DNA from: Strobilurus pachycystidiatus
Lineage: Eukaryota > Basidiomycota > Agaricomycetes > Agaricales > Physalacriaceae
Length of the DNA stretch: 64,000 nucleotides
Direction: 5' to 3'
Assembly (NCBI GenBank): GCA_019915135.1
Contig: JAHLMK010000009.1
Span: 992,001 to 1,056,000 of the forward strand
Part shown: piece by piece, positions 54,580 to 64,000 of the stretch
Layout of the letters: every line of letters begins with the position of its first letter
Position numbering within the stretch: position 1 is the stretch's first letter
The notes under the pieces: model-generated
The model's input: the letters and a program-made list of their open reading frames with translations, nothing else
What the model was told of the DNA's origin: nothing
The model's database searches: none
Program-made: the position numbers and the translations under genes

Positions 54580-57500
54580 ATGGTCGAAACCCGCCAGCAC
54601 CGGCGGGCCCTATTGATAGGCGTGGCGTATCTCAAGCAGCCAGGCGCGTGGCTTCTCGACAAGGAGGCAGTACGCGAAGCAAGACTCGTCATGCCTACCC
54701 GACAGACCAGAGGAGACGCAGTATCCAGATCCGGGATCTCAAGTATCCGGGAAGGTAATTGGACGGGACACTCGAGTGTCCCGGGAAATGTTACGCTATA
54801 TATGTATTGACATTGCCCGAACGATACAGAATGTAGATACTTGAGTAAAGCACCCTCAAGTAATCAGAGCACTCGAGTGTACCGAGACTTGAACGTTTGT
54901 TACTCGACCGAAAGGAAAACGTGAGTCAGCAAACACTCGAGTAACCAGAACACTTGAGTACTCGTGATACTTAAGGGTACCGGATACCCGAGTAGATTGA
55001 CTTGAGCAGGTGGATCAACCGAGATCCTCCTGGATACAGAATCCTTGTGGTAGAGACACTTGGAGGCATGGAATACTCGAGTGCACGATCTTCGAGGACA
55101 ACAGCGGCTACCTGAATGCATCATGACTTGAAGCCACTGACGTCGTCCGCGGAGAAAGAAGAGGTGGCCAATCGTAGCCGAGCCGAGCAGCCATTACCCG
55201 AGAGGAGATGACAGATGCTCACCGTGCACGGCATCTGTAAATGTTCGATGAGCGCACTGTGCATGAATATGAAACGGTGACGCGCCCTCGGACCAGAACA
55301 GACGTTGCCTCGCTTTCTTCACTAGTGTCGACGGCGTTCCCAGTGCCGCCATCGTTTGAAATCCTTTGAGCGTTCATGGTGAAGTTGGTCGAGCCGGGGA
55401 GCGAGCGAGGTAACAAATTGGCGGTGGTCGAGTGGCGACGGCGTTCCCGGTGCCCCCATCGTTCGGAACCCTCAGAGCGTTCAAATTGGTCGTACCGGAG
55501 CGAGCGGGGAAACCGATTGGCGGCGGTCGATGGGCGATGGTTGTGGTAAGAGGACAAGACAGAAAGGCTCACGTGGTAACTAATCTGAGAACAAAGGCCG
55601 CGAAATGTTCTGTTGCCGACAGCCCCAAGATAAGATAGCAGATGACAGAGCATGATCAAGTGGCGCGAAACACAACCATGTGATACAGGACGTCGCGAAG
55701 AGAACATTTTCGAGGCCTTTGTCCAAGGATCTCCGCCACGTGATGTTTTCTCTCTTGTCTTCTTACCACGACGTGTGCCACTGGAGCTCTCTGACTCTCC
55801 CCGCTCATGCGCCTTGGGCTTGGACGTCGGACAGCGCGTTGGACAGCGCGTCGGTACGGCATCAACTGGCGGCTATCTAGACAGCAGCGGGTACGTGCCA
55901 CTGGAAATCTGGACCTACCCCCACTCACTCACCCACAGGACCCACGTGTGCCACCGAAGCTCTCTGGCTCTCTCCGCCTATAGACCGTGTGCCTTGGACG
56001 TCGGAGAGCGCGTCAGTAGGACATTGACTAATGGCAACCTAGACAGCAGTGGGTGCCAGTCACCTGAACGTCTGAAGCTACCCCCGCTCCCCCGCTCACA
56101 GGACCCCAACCCAATGCCAAACATCATCAACACATCAGGTTCATTGGTGTCTCGTGAGTTTAAACTCCCAAGTTGGCGCGCTCAAGTGCCGAACTCCTCA
56201 AACAATGTACTGCTCCATTCTCTCGAGCAAGTGGACACTTGAGTAAACGGACCCTCGAGTCGACGGATGCTCAAGTAAAGGGTTCGTCGATCGAAGGGTA
56301 CTCTATTCCCCTTTGACTGAATATTCGTGACCCTCGAGTGATCCGCCACTCAAGTGTTCCGCTCCCTCAAATACTTATTCATCACTTACTGAAGCTGATC
56401 ACTCAAGGAACCAGCACACTTGAGGAATAGAATTCCTCAAGGGATTTTAGGCAGGTAGATAGGCAGTGTATTGTCTGGTCACAGTCCATATACAGTACAT
56501 GATACCCCGGGACACTCAAGTGTCCCATCCAATTACCTTCCCGATTACTTGAGATTTTAGATCTGGGTTTATGGAGACGTGTTGTCGGTTCAGAGCTTTC
56601 TCCAAGGTCGGTTGTTTGCAAGGTCATGCGAAGCTTGGAACTGAAAATTGGCCTGATATTCAGATTCGTGGGGTTTTACTTCCGACGAGGTCACGACACT
56701 CATTGAGTGCCAGTGTCGTACGAGGGCGGAATGTGAGTGCGATCCGAGCATGCTTCCGACGAAGGCGGTCATCGTGAGTTAAGCGCTGGTGGTCTATTGA
56801 AACGATCACAATTCCCTCTAGGAAGGAGCGATCCAGAAGTTGGTTGACAATATGAAAGCGGGTGGGTGCTATGTCCTGATGTGTATGCGCTTGCCTTCGA
56901 CGTATGAATTGTGTTTTGAGGCGCTCACCCTGATATGCAGATTCTGGGCATGGGATGCAGGAAGACGCCGATGATGACCCCGACGAGGAGGATGAATTGA
57001 ATGAATGTGAGTAGGTGATCGTGAAACTGACTACACTCTAGTGATTGACTAGACCATGATCGGCAGGTCTTGTGCCCATGGACAGTGTCCAAGAAGACGG
57101 AAAATTTGACAGCCAAATGTATATCAAGGACAACTGGTTGGAAAGTACGATAGTGAAGAGGATCAAGACTATCCCAGGGGCCAGGTTACTTGTACGTCCA
57201 GCCTCATGTTGAGATGAGCATCTCTGACCACCAATAAAGACATTATTCGATTGCTGTCATAGCGCCACTATTCTCGGTATGTTCCACACTATACTTGAGC
57301 TTCTGACAATTGACTCGCGACGCATCAGACCTTCCCCATCACCGCTGCAACCGTGTCGATTCAATGGCGAGCTCATATAGGCGACTGTGGCGAAATTGTA
57401 CGTCAAGCCCTCTTACCTATGACCGCAAGTGACACACCAATCAGCGCGCGAAACCTATCCCGATGCTACCGCCTTTCTGTTGCCATACGCGATGGAGGGC

Positions 57501-58244
57501 GAGACCCTCCTCCGAGAGAAATTCGACATCAAGACACCAAATGCATTGAACGATGAGTATGCATGTAACGGGCTTTGTGTGAGACGGCAGTCTAGTGGAG
57601 GGGACGCTTTTATTGTGAGTACAACGGATCATAGGAAGCAGATTCAGACGAAGGTGGTGACTGAGGGCCTCGCAGTTGTGTATCTCGGCATGCAAGGATA
57701 AAGAGATCACTCACGAACGTAAGTCAACGGGGGGCTTGATGACATCGGTGCGTGGCCATGGCCCATGGACGTGCTCTTCGTAAGAGGAGGACTTAACTAT
57801 CCTGTCCAGGCTTTCGTGAAGATATTGGAAAATTTTGACACACACAAAATCTGCTTGAAAGATCTGCAGCGATTGATGAAGTACGTCGTTTTGCCCTTGA
57901 AGTTGCCATAAACGACTGACAAGATGCCGTATTGTGCAGCGAAAAGGTCAAGAAGCTGTATGGGAGTCACCATCGCCCAGATGTGGTAATTCCGCGTGTG
58001 CAGGTGCGTTTCATCGTTGCAAGTTCTGATAGTAATATTGAACGATACCAGTTTTCAAGCATGGAACCTTTGGTAAGAGTTTTACGCCTGTCTCTGATAC
58101 TGATGTCTGACTCCATCCCAGGATATGCATGTAGACTTAGCAACTGCACTGGCGCTGGCAGATAGCGCAGGGTCGAGGCGTAGACTCGAACCAGTACCAG
58201 TAACGCCGAACTCGATGATAGTCGATCGAGCTTTGGATTACTGA
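54580..58244 (+). pseudogene. Caspase-like gene MC4, split by an inserted element
   Basis: The left part, 54580-54718, gives MVETRQHRRALLIGVAYLKQ and then loses homology at the element. The right part resumes at 56573 with ETCCRFRAFSKVGC, in the place where MC3 has RDVEEFRQLLI. DSWGFTSDEVTTLI, LPTKAVI, KAGGCYVLMYSGHGMQEDAD, the acidic DPDEEDELNE loop, LVPMDSVQEDGKFDSQMYIK, and TLFDCCHSATILDLPHHRCN (Cys codon 57255-57257) follow. The C-terminal module has EYACNGLCVRRQSSGGDAF and LCISACKDKEITHE, then KICLKDLQRLMK and FSSMEPL. The stop is at 58242. Apart from the insertion I saw no stop or frameshift, so the disruption may be recent, or the element might be spliced out. Without removal of the element no complete caspase domain can be made. 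Confidence 0.75.
54720..56572. mobile_element. Non-autonomous TIR DNA element inserted in MC4
   Basis: The two ends are inverted repeats of about 60 bp. Left and right (reversed) both read CCAGATC, then ATCTCAAGTA, GGGAAGGTAATTGGA and GGGACACTYGAGTGTCCCGGG. The flanks share GGAGACG (54712-54718 and 56573-56579), a candidate 7-8 bp target duplication as made by hAT-type transposases. Many copies of CTCGAGT, ACTTGAGT or CTCAAGT lie within about 350 bp of each end, a pattern typical of subterminal transposase-binding sites. The middle contains two imperfect tandem duplications (periods about 107 bp from 55330 and about 173 bp from 55771). No transposase-like frame is present, so it must be mobilised in trans. 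Superfamily assignment is tentative. Confidence 0.75.
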
Positions 58245-59015
58245 CGGCGACGCAGTCGAGCATTTCCGGACAAGAAAATATGATAGGAACCACGCTGGGG
58301 TTTAAGGTTTGTAATTATGATAGCGGGTATATCTATTCGTACTATTTATCGATTCGCGTATTCGCGTATCGCCTTGGGAAATGAAACGGCGATGATCGGC
58401 ACGTGGCGCAACTTGATCTTTCCCCACCGTCGACGTGAGCACGAGTTGGCTTGCACGACCTCATCAGGCTCCTGCCATCGTGTTCATTGTGTCAAAGAAT
58501 GCATAGCCATCGTGCACTGCCATCATAAGGTACTGTCTTCCGCGTTCGACTTGCTGTCACCTTACCAGATGGCGGCAGGAGGCGATACTACCTGAGCCTC
58601 TGAGGAGGTCGACGTCTTGGTCATGGTCTCGATAATGCTTTTGCTGTAAGGCTTAGTAGCTCCCGGACGTCCGCTGCGCGAACCTGCGTGTGCCCTGCAC
58701 GACTCATCACGACTCATTTCGAACCTCCACCGTGACTGCTCTAAAGTAGCTGCACTTGAAAGCTGTGTCTTTGGATGATGGAAGTCTGGAAGATGCGAGT
58801 GGAAAGAGGGTCGCCTAGGGCCCTACGAGCACCTAGGCTCCTGGAGGGCACGGGCTTGACACTGGGTATGCTATGGTACGATACGCGCGTCCTCTTGCAG
58901 CCCACCTCTCCTCATTGATGACTATGACTCAGGTTGCCTATTCGATTTCTTCCCACCCAGTATACAGCAATCTCAGCTTGAAGGCTATGCGTCGGAATAC
59001 ACGACCGCCCGGTAC
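58245..59015. other. Intergenic region, MC4 to MC5
   Basis: No gene seen. A strong TATA box follows at 59016. Confidence 0.4.
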
Positions 59016-59022
59016 TATAAAA
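59016..59022 (+). promoter_or_regulatory. TATA box upstream of MC5
   Basis: TATAAAA in a GC-rich context, about 400 nt upstream of the MC5 ATG. The distance suggests a long or spliced 5' leader. Confidence 0.45.
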
Positions 59023-59424
59023 CCGCGCCCCGATGCGTGATCCCCCAATCACCCACCCCCTGCGCACATTCTAGTGTCTCAAAGATTACGACCACATTGA
59101 TCTCGCGGTGGCGGCGCTGCTCTGCTTGCCATCGCTTGACCATTTAGGCTGGAACTGCCAACACCACTTCTACTGTTATAGCGATCTCCACGGATTCGGC
59201 TTGAACACTATTTCTCCGCCCACCCACAGCGCACTCGCACTGTCACCCCTGTGAGACACACACAGCTACACCAATTCTGATATAACAGCGTCGTTTCGAC
59301 TCTCCTCCCCTCCCTACCGCATACACAGTTTGCTGCGCTGAACCGCTACATTTGCCAAACGCGCCAACCACCGCCCGACCACCAATCAAGACGACCATTT
59401 GTTTCATTGGTATCTACATCGACA

Positions 59425-61255
59425 ATGCAGAAAGCGGTCATCATCGCTGTTTCATATCGTGCACAGATGGACGTGAAGAAGGGCGAGGGCTTTTGCACGT
59501 TGAAGGCAACGGTTAAAGACGCGAGGCGCCTCACGGAATTTCTCATGAGTGAGTCTGCCTATTCCATGCCTGCTCTTGGTTGGTTCGTTCGTCGTCTTTT
59601 CACTCTGCGTGCTTCTTGCTCGAGTGCATGTCAACCCGATCTTATCTTCGTAGTTCATTGTGCTGACGGATTGGTTCTAACCTCCTAGACGTACGAGGGT
59701 TCCGCGAGGATCAGATCGACGTGTATGCCGAGAGGGAGGGGGAGGAGAGCATACTCTGTCGGAGGGGAGAGCCTAACAAGGCGAATATCGTCAGTCTTTC
59801 TACCATGCTTGGTGCGACGTGAGAGACTAATGCCTGGGTAGAAAGCGGCGATGCGGGGTCTTGTTGAAGAAATGAGGGAGGGAGGGTTCTACGTGCTAAT
59901 GTGTAGGTCCTTGTTCGTGTCGGGGCTGAGATTGGCTGATAGATTTATAGACACAGGACACGGAACACAACGTGATGCACCCGAAGGGGATTACGAAGAG
60001 GATGGGAAGAATGAGGGTGAGTCTTCCGCGTCAGACGTGGGTGGATCTTACTTATGCAGTTGATGTGATCTCCTAGCTATTCTTCCTTGCGATGCTGTGG
60101 ATAAGAACGGACATGTCATCCAGGACATGTGGATATTGGATAACTGGATCAAGCAGCATTTGGTCAATAATTTGCGGAGTGTCAAGGATGCGAGGTTGCT
60201 GGTATGCTCTTTTTTCTCATCACTGTATCAACGTGTAACTGATTCGGAGATCCCAGGGCTTATTCGATTGCTGCCATAGTGCAACAATCATGGGTGCGTT
60301 GTTCTTTGTGATCGCTCTCTCCGTCATTGACGCGTTTGGCATGATAGATCTCCAGCATTACCGTTGCAATCGCTATAATCGCACGATGTCATCTATGTTT
60401 CGTCGTTTGAAACGTCGGGGTTCGTACACCATTTGCGCTCTCTGTTGATTCTGGGCTTACTGTCTGTTGGCCAGTGTACGAGCTTCTTCCCTTCGAAATC
60501 TTCGCACCCTCAAGGCATTCCCTAGAGTGGTGGAACAAAGAATGTTTCTTGCCGGTCGCGCAATTGGCCAAGAGCAAGATGGCATCATCTGATCAGAAGC
60601 AAGGTAAAGCTATGTTGCGGCAGATGGAGTGCCCTGGGTCTTGTCCAAGGAAGGCGAAGAAGAAGGGGGCCGGGTTCATAGTGAGTTCTTATTTCTGCTG
60701 GTTGGTCATGGCTCAAAGAAGGACTGTGGTAGTTGTGCATCTCGGCCTGCAAGGACAAGGAACTCGCCCAGCAAGCGAGCAAAGGCAGTTTGATGATAAG
60801 CGTGAGTGCCTTTACGCATCGGAGTCGTGTGCTTAGCAGTGTACTCGCGTGCAGGCTTTTTTGGATGTGATTGAGGAAGGCCTGAAAGAGGACGCGAACG
60901 GCGAGAAACCGCTTCAGCTGAAGACATTGCAGAGACGTATGAGGTACTTGCGTCAGTTTGAAGAAGTGTTTCTTGGATGCTAACTGCGTACAGCGATAAG
61001 ATCGAAGCTCGATTTCGCAAGTCTGCACGGGAGTTGGAACAGAAGATACAGGTAGGTTTCTGCTCTCGCGCTCCATGATCGGGCTGACGGCTCACGTCGT
61101 GGCGATGAACAGTTCTCAAGTCTCGAACCGTTGGTCAGTGTTCTTTCGCGTGTGTCATGACCGAGTTTTGATGTCTTCTTCGTTGGCAGCATATGCATGA
61201 GTCGCTACAAGAGGTGTTGGCTTGGGATCGACTGGAGCGGAGCGGTAACGATTGA
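59425..61255 (+). CDS. Caspase-like (metacaspase-related) gene MC5
   Basis: This copy has no N-terminal extension: MQKAVIIAVSYRAQMDVKKG, then LKATVKDARRLTEFLMNVRG, FREDQIDVYAEREGEE and EPNKANI. The His motif is REGGFYVLMYTGHGTQRDAP (Thr for Ser), then DYEEDGKNE and AILPCDAVDKNGHVIQDMWI. The nucleophile lies in GLFDCCHSATIMDLQHYRCN (second Cys, codon 60272-60274). The C-terminal half has HSLEWWNKECFLPV, MECPGSCPRKAKKKGAGF and ICISACKD-type sequence (LCISACKDKELAQQASKG). It ends with LQLKTLQRRMR, FSSLEPL, HMHESLQEVL and a stop at 61253. More than ten introns splice in consistent phase. It is closest to MC4. Family role as for MC2; both catalytic residues are present. Confidence 0.84.
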
Positions 61256-62293
61256 ATGCACTCTGAGTTGGAATACGCTGTTTAGCATGTGCCAGTGCGA
61301 TATGCTTACTATGCCATTCATGATCATCAGGACCATTTAGTTTGTTATCAAGTACCTATACTGAGTACTCATTTGTTCGTTCAATGTATCGTAGTCTATG
61401 GACTTAGTGTTCGGACACAAGTGGAATTTACTGATTATATGTGACAATGGTACCGTACAGTGAGCACCAGTCTCGAGCGAAAGGCGTTCCGTATACCTCT
61501 TGCAAATCGAAGCGCGAACTCAGGCTCCCGATGCCATGAACCTCGTTCAGGCCAGCTGGTTCTAAACAGTGGTCTGATCTTGTCATCCGCAATACGCCTC
61601 TCTAAGTCTGGTCAAGCTTTCTGATACGGCGCCCCGTCCTCTGTCCTACTTGGGCTATCGCAAGGGCATACATGACAGCGAGCGGACTCCGTGCAGGCCT
61701 TCATGTAGCGCAGGGGCGCCGTTATCGAGAGAGCATGAACGACAGCGAAGGCTTAATGCAAGTCACCAAGCTGAAAAGCCAGGCCTTTATCTTGAAGAGA
61801 CGTCGAGAGATAAGAGCAGATGACCTCGAGATAAGCAGACGAATAAATGGGTGCGGAAATAAGTATCATGGTGCGAGCTAATAGCGCAATGTTACACCAC
61901 CCAGTGTATACCGGAGGCTTTACTTACTAAGTATGGCAAGTCGTCTTAGCCACTCTGGTTGATGCCATTGGACACAATCGTCAAATAACTGGCTCGTAGA
62001 TAGGCAGCGTACGACGAGAAAGAGGTAGTGAATGTAGAGGACAACGTGCCGCCGCCGCGCCGACGCGCCCTCAAAGTTGATCGGTGATCGTGGACGCGCG
62101 CGGTGCCGGCGATCAAAGCAACGTTAACCTAAGGCTTCTTTTCACGCTCCCATGAACACCACCCACTATCCCCGACATACTATGGGCTGATCTGCCCTCA
62201 TTATGGCGCAAGCCACCTATCCCATCTATACAAAAATGCTAGCGAAATGGACTGAACAATCTGGTCTGCACTGAACAGTCCAGCTCGTCTTAG
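61256..62293. other. Intergenic region
   Basis: About one kilobase between MC5 and the MFS gene with only short frames. No gene seen. Confidence 0.4.
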
Positions 62294-64000
62294 ATGTCGA
62301 CCGACACACCCCAGACCAAGATCGTGGTGGCGAAGAACCTGAAGGAGAAGCCGACGTGGCTGGGGTACCTCTGGGACACGGCGGACCTGGCGAAGGAGGA
62401 GAGGCGACTACTGTTCAAGGTGGATGCGTCGTTGTTGCTGTTTGCTTCTGTGAGTCCCGTGTCCCGACTGTGGGTGTTAGTGCTGACGGATGGGCAGCTT
62501 GGGTATTTCATCAAGAATCTCGACCAGGTGCGTTCTTATGCTGGGATCGTGTACCCCTTGTTCATGATCATGATCATTGCAGACGAATGTCACTAGCGCT
62601 GTGAGTCCTCCGTGTTACGAGTGGGAGTCTGAGTCCGTACTGAGCGTTCGTAGTTCTTTGCTGGGATGCAGGAAGATTTGTATGTCTTTGCCTCCGCCCC
62701 ACCATGATGCAAGCCTTCGCTGACGCGACACTTCCGCAGAGGAATGTTTGGCAATGAGCTCGTGCACGCCACGTCGTATTGGACTGCAGGGTGCGTGGCC
62801 CCCCACTTCTGACTTTCCGGGTTCTCATTGACTTGAACTGGACGTAGATATGTCATCGGCCAAGTCCCCTCCAACCTCCTCCTCACACGGCTCTCGCCGC
62901 GGTTCGTCATTCCAGCTGTAGGTTTCGTCTTGATTGTTGTGTCAAGTCACTGATGATTGGTAGCTTGAGTTGGCATGGGGTCTGGCGACGTTGGGGACGT
63001 ATGCGGTGAAGGATGTCAAGTCTCTGTACGCGTTGAGGTTCCTCGGTTAGTCAATATCGTTCCGAGTCTATGCGCGTTACCTTACCTCACCAGTGGGGCT
63101 ATTCGAATCCGGGTTCTATCCTGGGATGCACTACATCCTCGGCTCGTGGTTCGTCCCATTCTTTCCCCAGCACCGGTATGCTGAAAAGTGAATAGGTACA
63201 CTCCGCGTGAACTTGGGAAGCGCTCGATGATATTCTGGACGGCGGGGTCGTTGGGGTCGATGTTTTCTGGGTTCCTGCAGACTGCGGCGCATAAGAACCT
63301 TAATGGCGTGCATGGGCTGGAGGGTTGGCGGTACGTTCCCGTTTACGGTGATAAAGACCTGAATGATGTTGACTTGGACTTTCTGACAGGTGGCTGATGA
63401 TCATCGACGCGATAATGTTTGTGGATTTTTTCTTCTCCGTTGGCAGTGGTTCTGACTGACTGACTGACTGGACAGAACGATACCGATTGCGCTCTTTGGG
63501 TTTATATTCCTGCCTGACCTGCCTTGGTCTGCGAAACCGTCTCTCATGCTGAGTCAATCGGTGCGTTATTCACTGGCACCTGTCCTCGCTTTTCTACATG
63601 AACTTATTTTGGCCACTAGGACATTGAAATAGCACAAGCGAGGATGAAGGCTGCGGGTCGACAGGAAAGGCAGCCTTGGACTAAAGCCAAGGTACGCGCA
63701 GGCAGTCCAGGCTTCTTGGTCTTTTGCTGACTGTTACAAGCTCCGACGCATCCTCACTGGATGGCACATTTACATCCTCCCCATCGAGTACGTGCTGTGG
63801 AATAATGGCGGCGCGCAGTCCCCCATGCAGTACTGGCTCAAGTCGTTCAACAAGAAGCCATACCCCGTTCCTGGGGTCAGTTGGACGGTTTCGCAGATTC
63901 AGCTTCGTGCGTTGCGTTGCCGTGAATGTCGAGTCCCGTTGATTCTAATTTGACGTGTGTAGTTCCATTACCGTCGACGGCGATCTTTGTCGTTGTTGCT
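62294..64000 (+). CDS. MFS transporter, Liz1/Dal5-like (anion:cation symporter), 3' end missing
   Basis: Start MSTDTPQTKIVVAKNLKEKP; after splicing, FKVDASLLLFASLGYFIKNL, DQTNVTSAFFAGMQEDLGMF, GNELVHATSYWTAGYVIGQV, PSNLLLTRLSPRFVIPALEL, AWGLATLGTYAVKDVKSLYA, LRFLVGLFESGFYPGMHYIL and GSWYTPRELGKRSMIFW. The D-Q-x-N-V-x-x-A-x-x-x-G-M-x-x-D-L signature and GYVIGQ-P-S-N are diagnostic of the allantoate/pantothenate/biotin permease group of the major facilitator superfamily. SQIQLLPLPSTAIFVVVA at the window edge is in the second half of the protein. Many small introns interrupt the gene. Import of a vitamin or other small organic anion is the family role; the exact substrate is open. The last part lies outside the window. 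Confidence 0.88.

Noticed and set aside
60585..61119. Minus-strand frames of 163 and 137 codons over MC5
   Set aside because: They run antisense to MC5, whose plus-strand exons carry the conserved caspase-like C-terminal motifs.

Overview
This window is nuclear DNA from a filamentous basidiomycete, most likely an Agaricomycete. The genes are dense, lie on both strands and are cut by many 42-70 nt GT-AG introns. Several families typical of mushroom genomes are present: a DUF6535 membrane protein, a coiled-coil F-box protein, a seven-helix membrane protein, expanded caspase-like genes and a Liz1-type transporter. No rRNA, tRNA, CRISPR array or bacterial gene was recognised. The species cannot be named from the sequence. 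All gene models were assembled by eye from splice sites and conserved motifs.

Layout. 1-9.4 kb: the 3' part of a MYND-finger protein, an SDR oxidoreductase, a small secreted protein with eight cysteines, decayed coding traces and a short internal telomere-like tract. 9.4-13.8 kb: a DUF6535 protein with a frameshifted N-terminus, and a second SDR on the minus strand. 14.3-20.4 kb: a minus-strand tandem array of four copies (A-D) of an unrecognised family; a fifth copy (E) lies at 26 kb on the plus strand. 21-30.9 kb: housekeeping genes (glycogen synthase, F-box, SDS22, p24 cargo receptor) and a third SDR. 31-34.3 kb: a DUF6535 relic, a six-hairpin glycosidase-like gene and a seven-helix membrane protein. 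41.3-43.8 kb: a divergent pair, a NOL8/Nop8-like ribosome-biogenesis factor and ribosomal protein eS10. 44.3-47.6 kb: two tandem paralogues of another unrecognised family. 62.3 kb to the end: a Liz1-like MFS transporter cut by the window edge.

The most striking content is a dispersed cluster of five caspase-like (metacaspase-related) genes: one on the minus strand at 35-37 kb and four on the plus strand at 49.4-61.3 kb. All share a p20-like fold signature, catalytic His and Cys motifs on separate exons, and a C-terminal module with a C-x-G-x-C knuckle and an S/A-C-K-D motif. Their catalytic surroundings diverge from gene to gene. One gene (MC4) is split by a roughly 1.85 kb terminal-inverted-repeat element with arrays of a CTCGAGT-like motif near both ends, yet its remaining coding sequence looks intact. 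The cluster and the A-E array look like fast-evolving, duplicating gene sets next to conserved single-copy genes. A role in regulated cell death or self/non-self recognition is a guess from the caspase family, not something the sequence shows.
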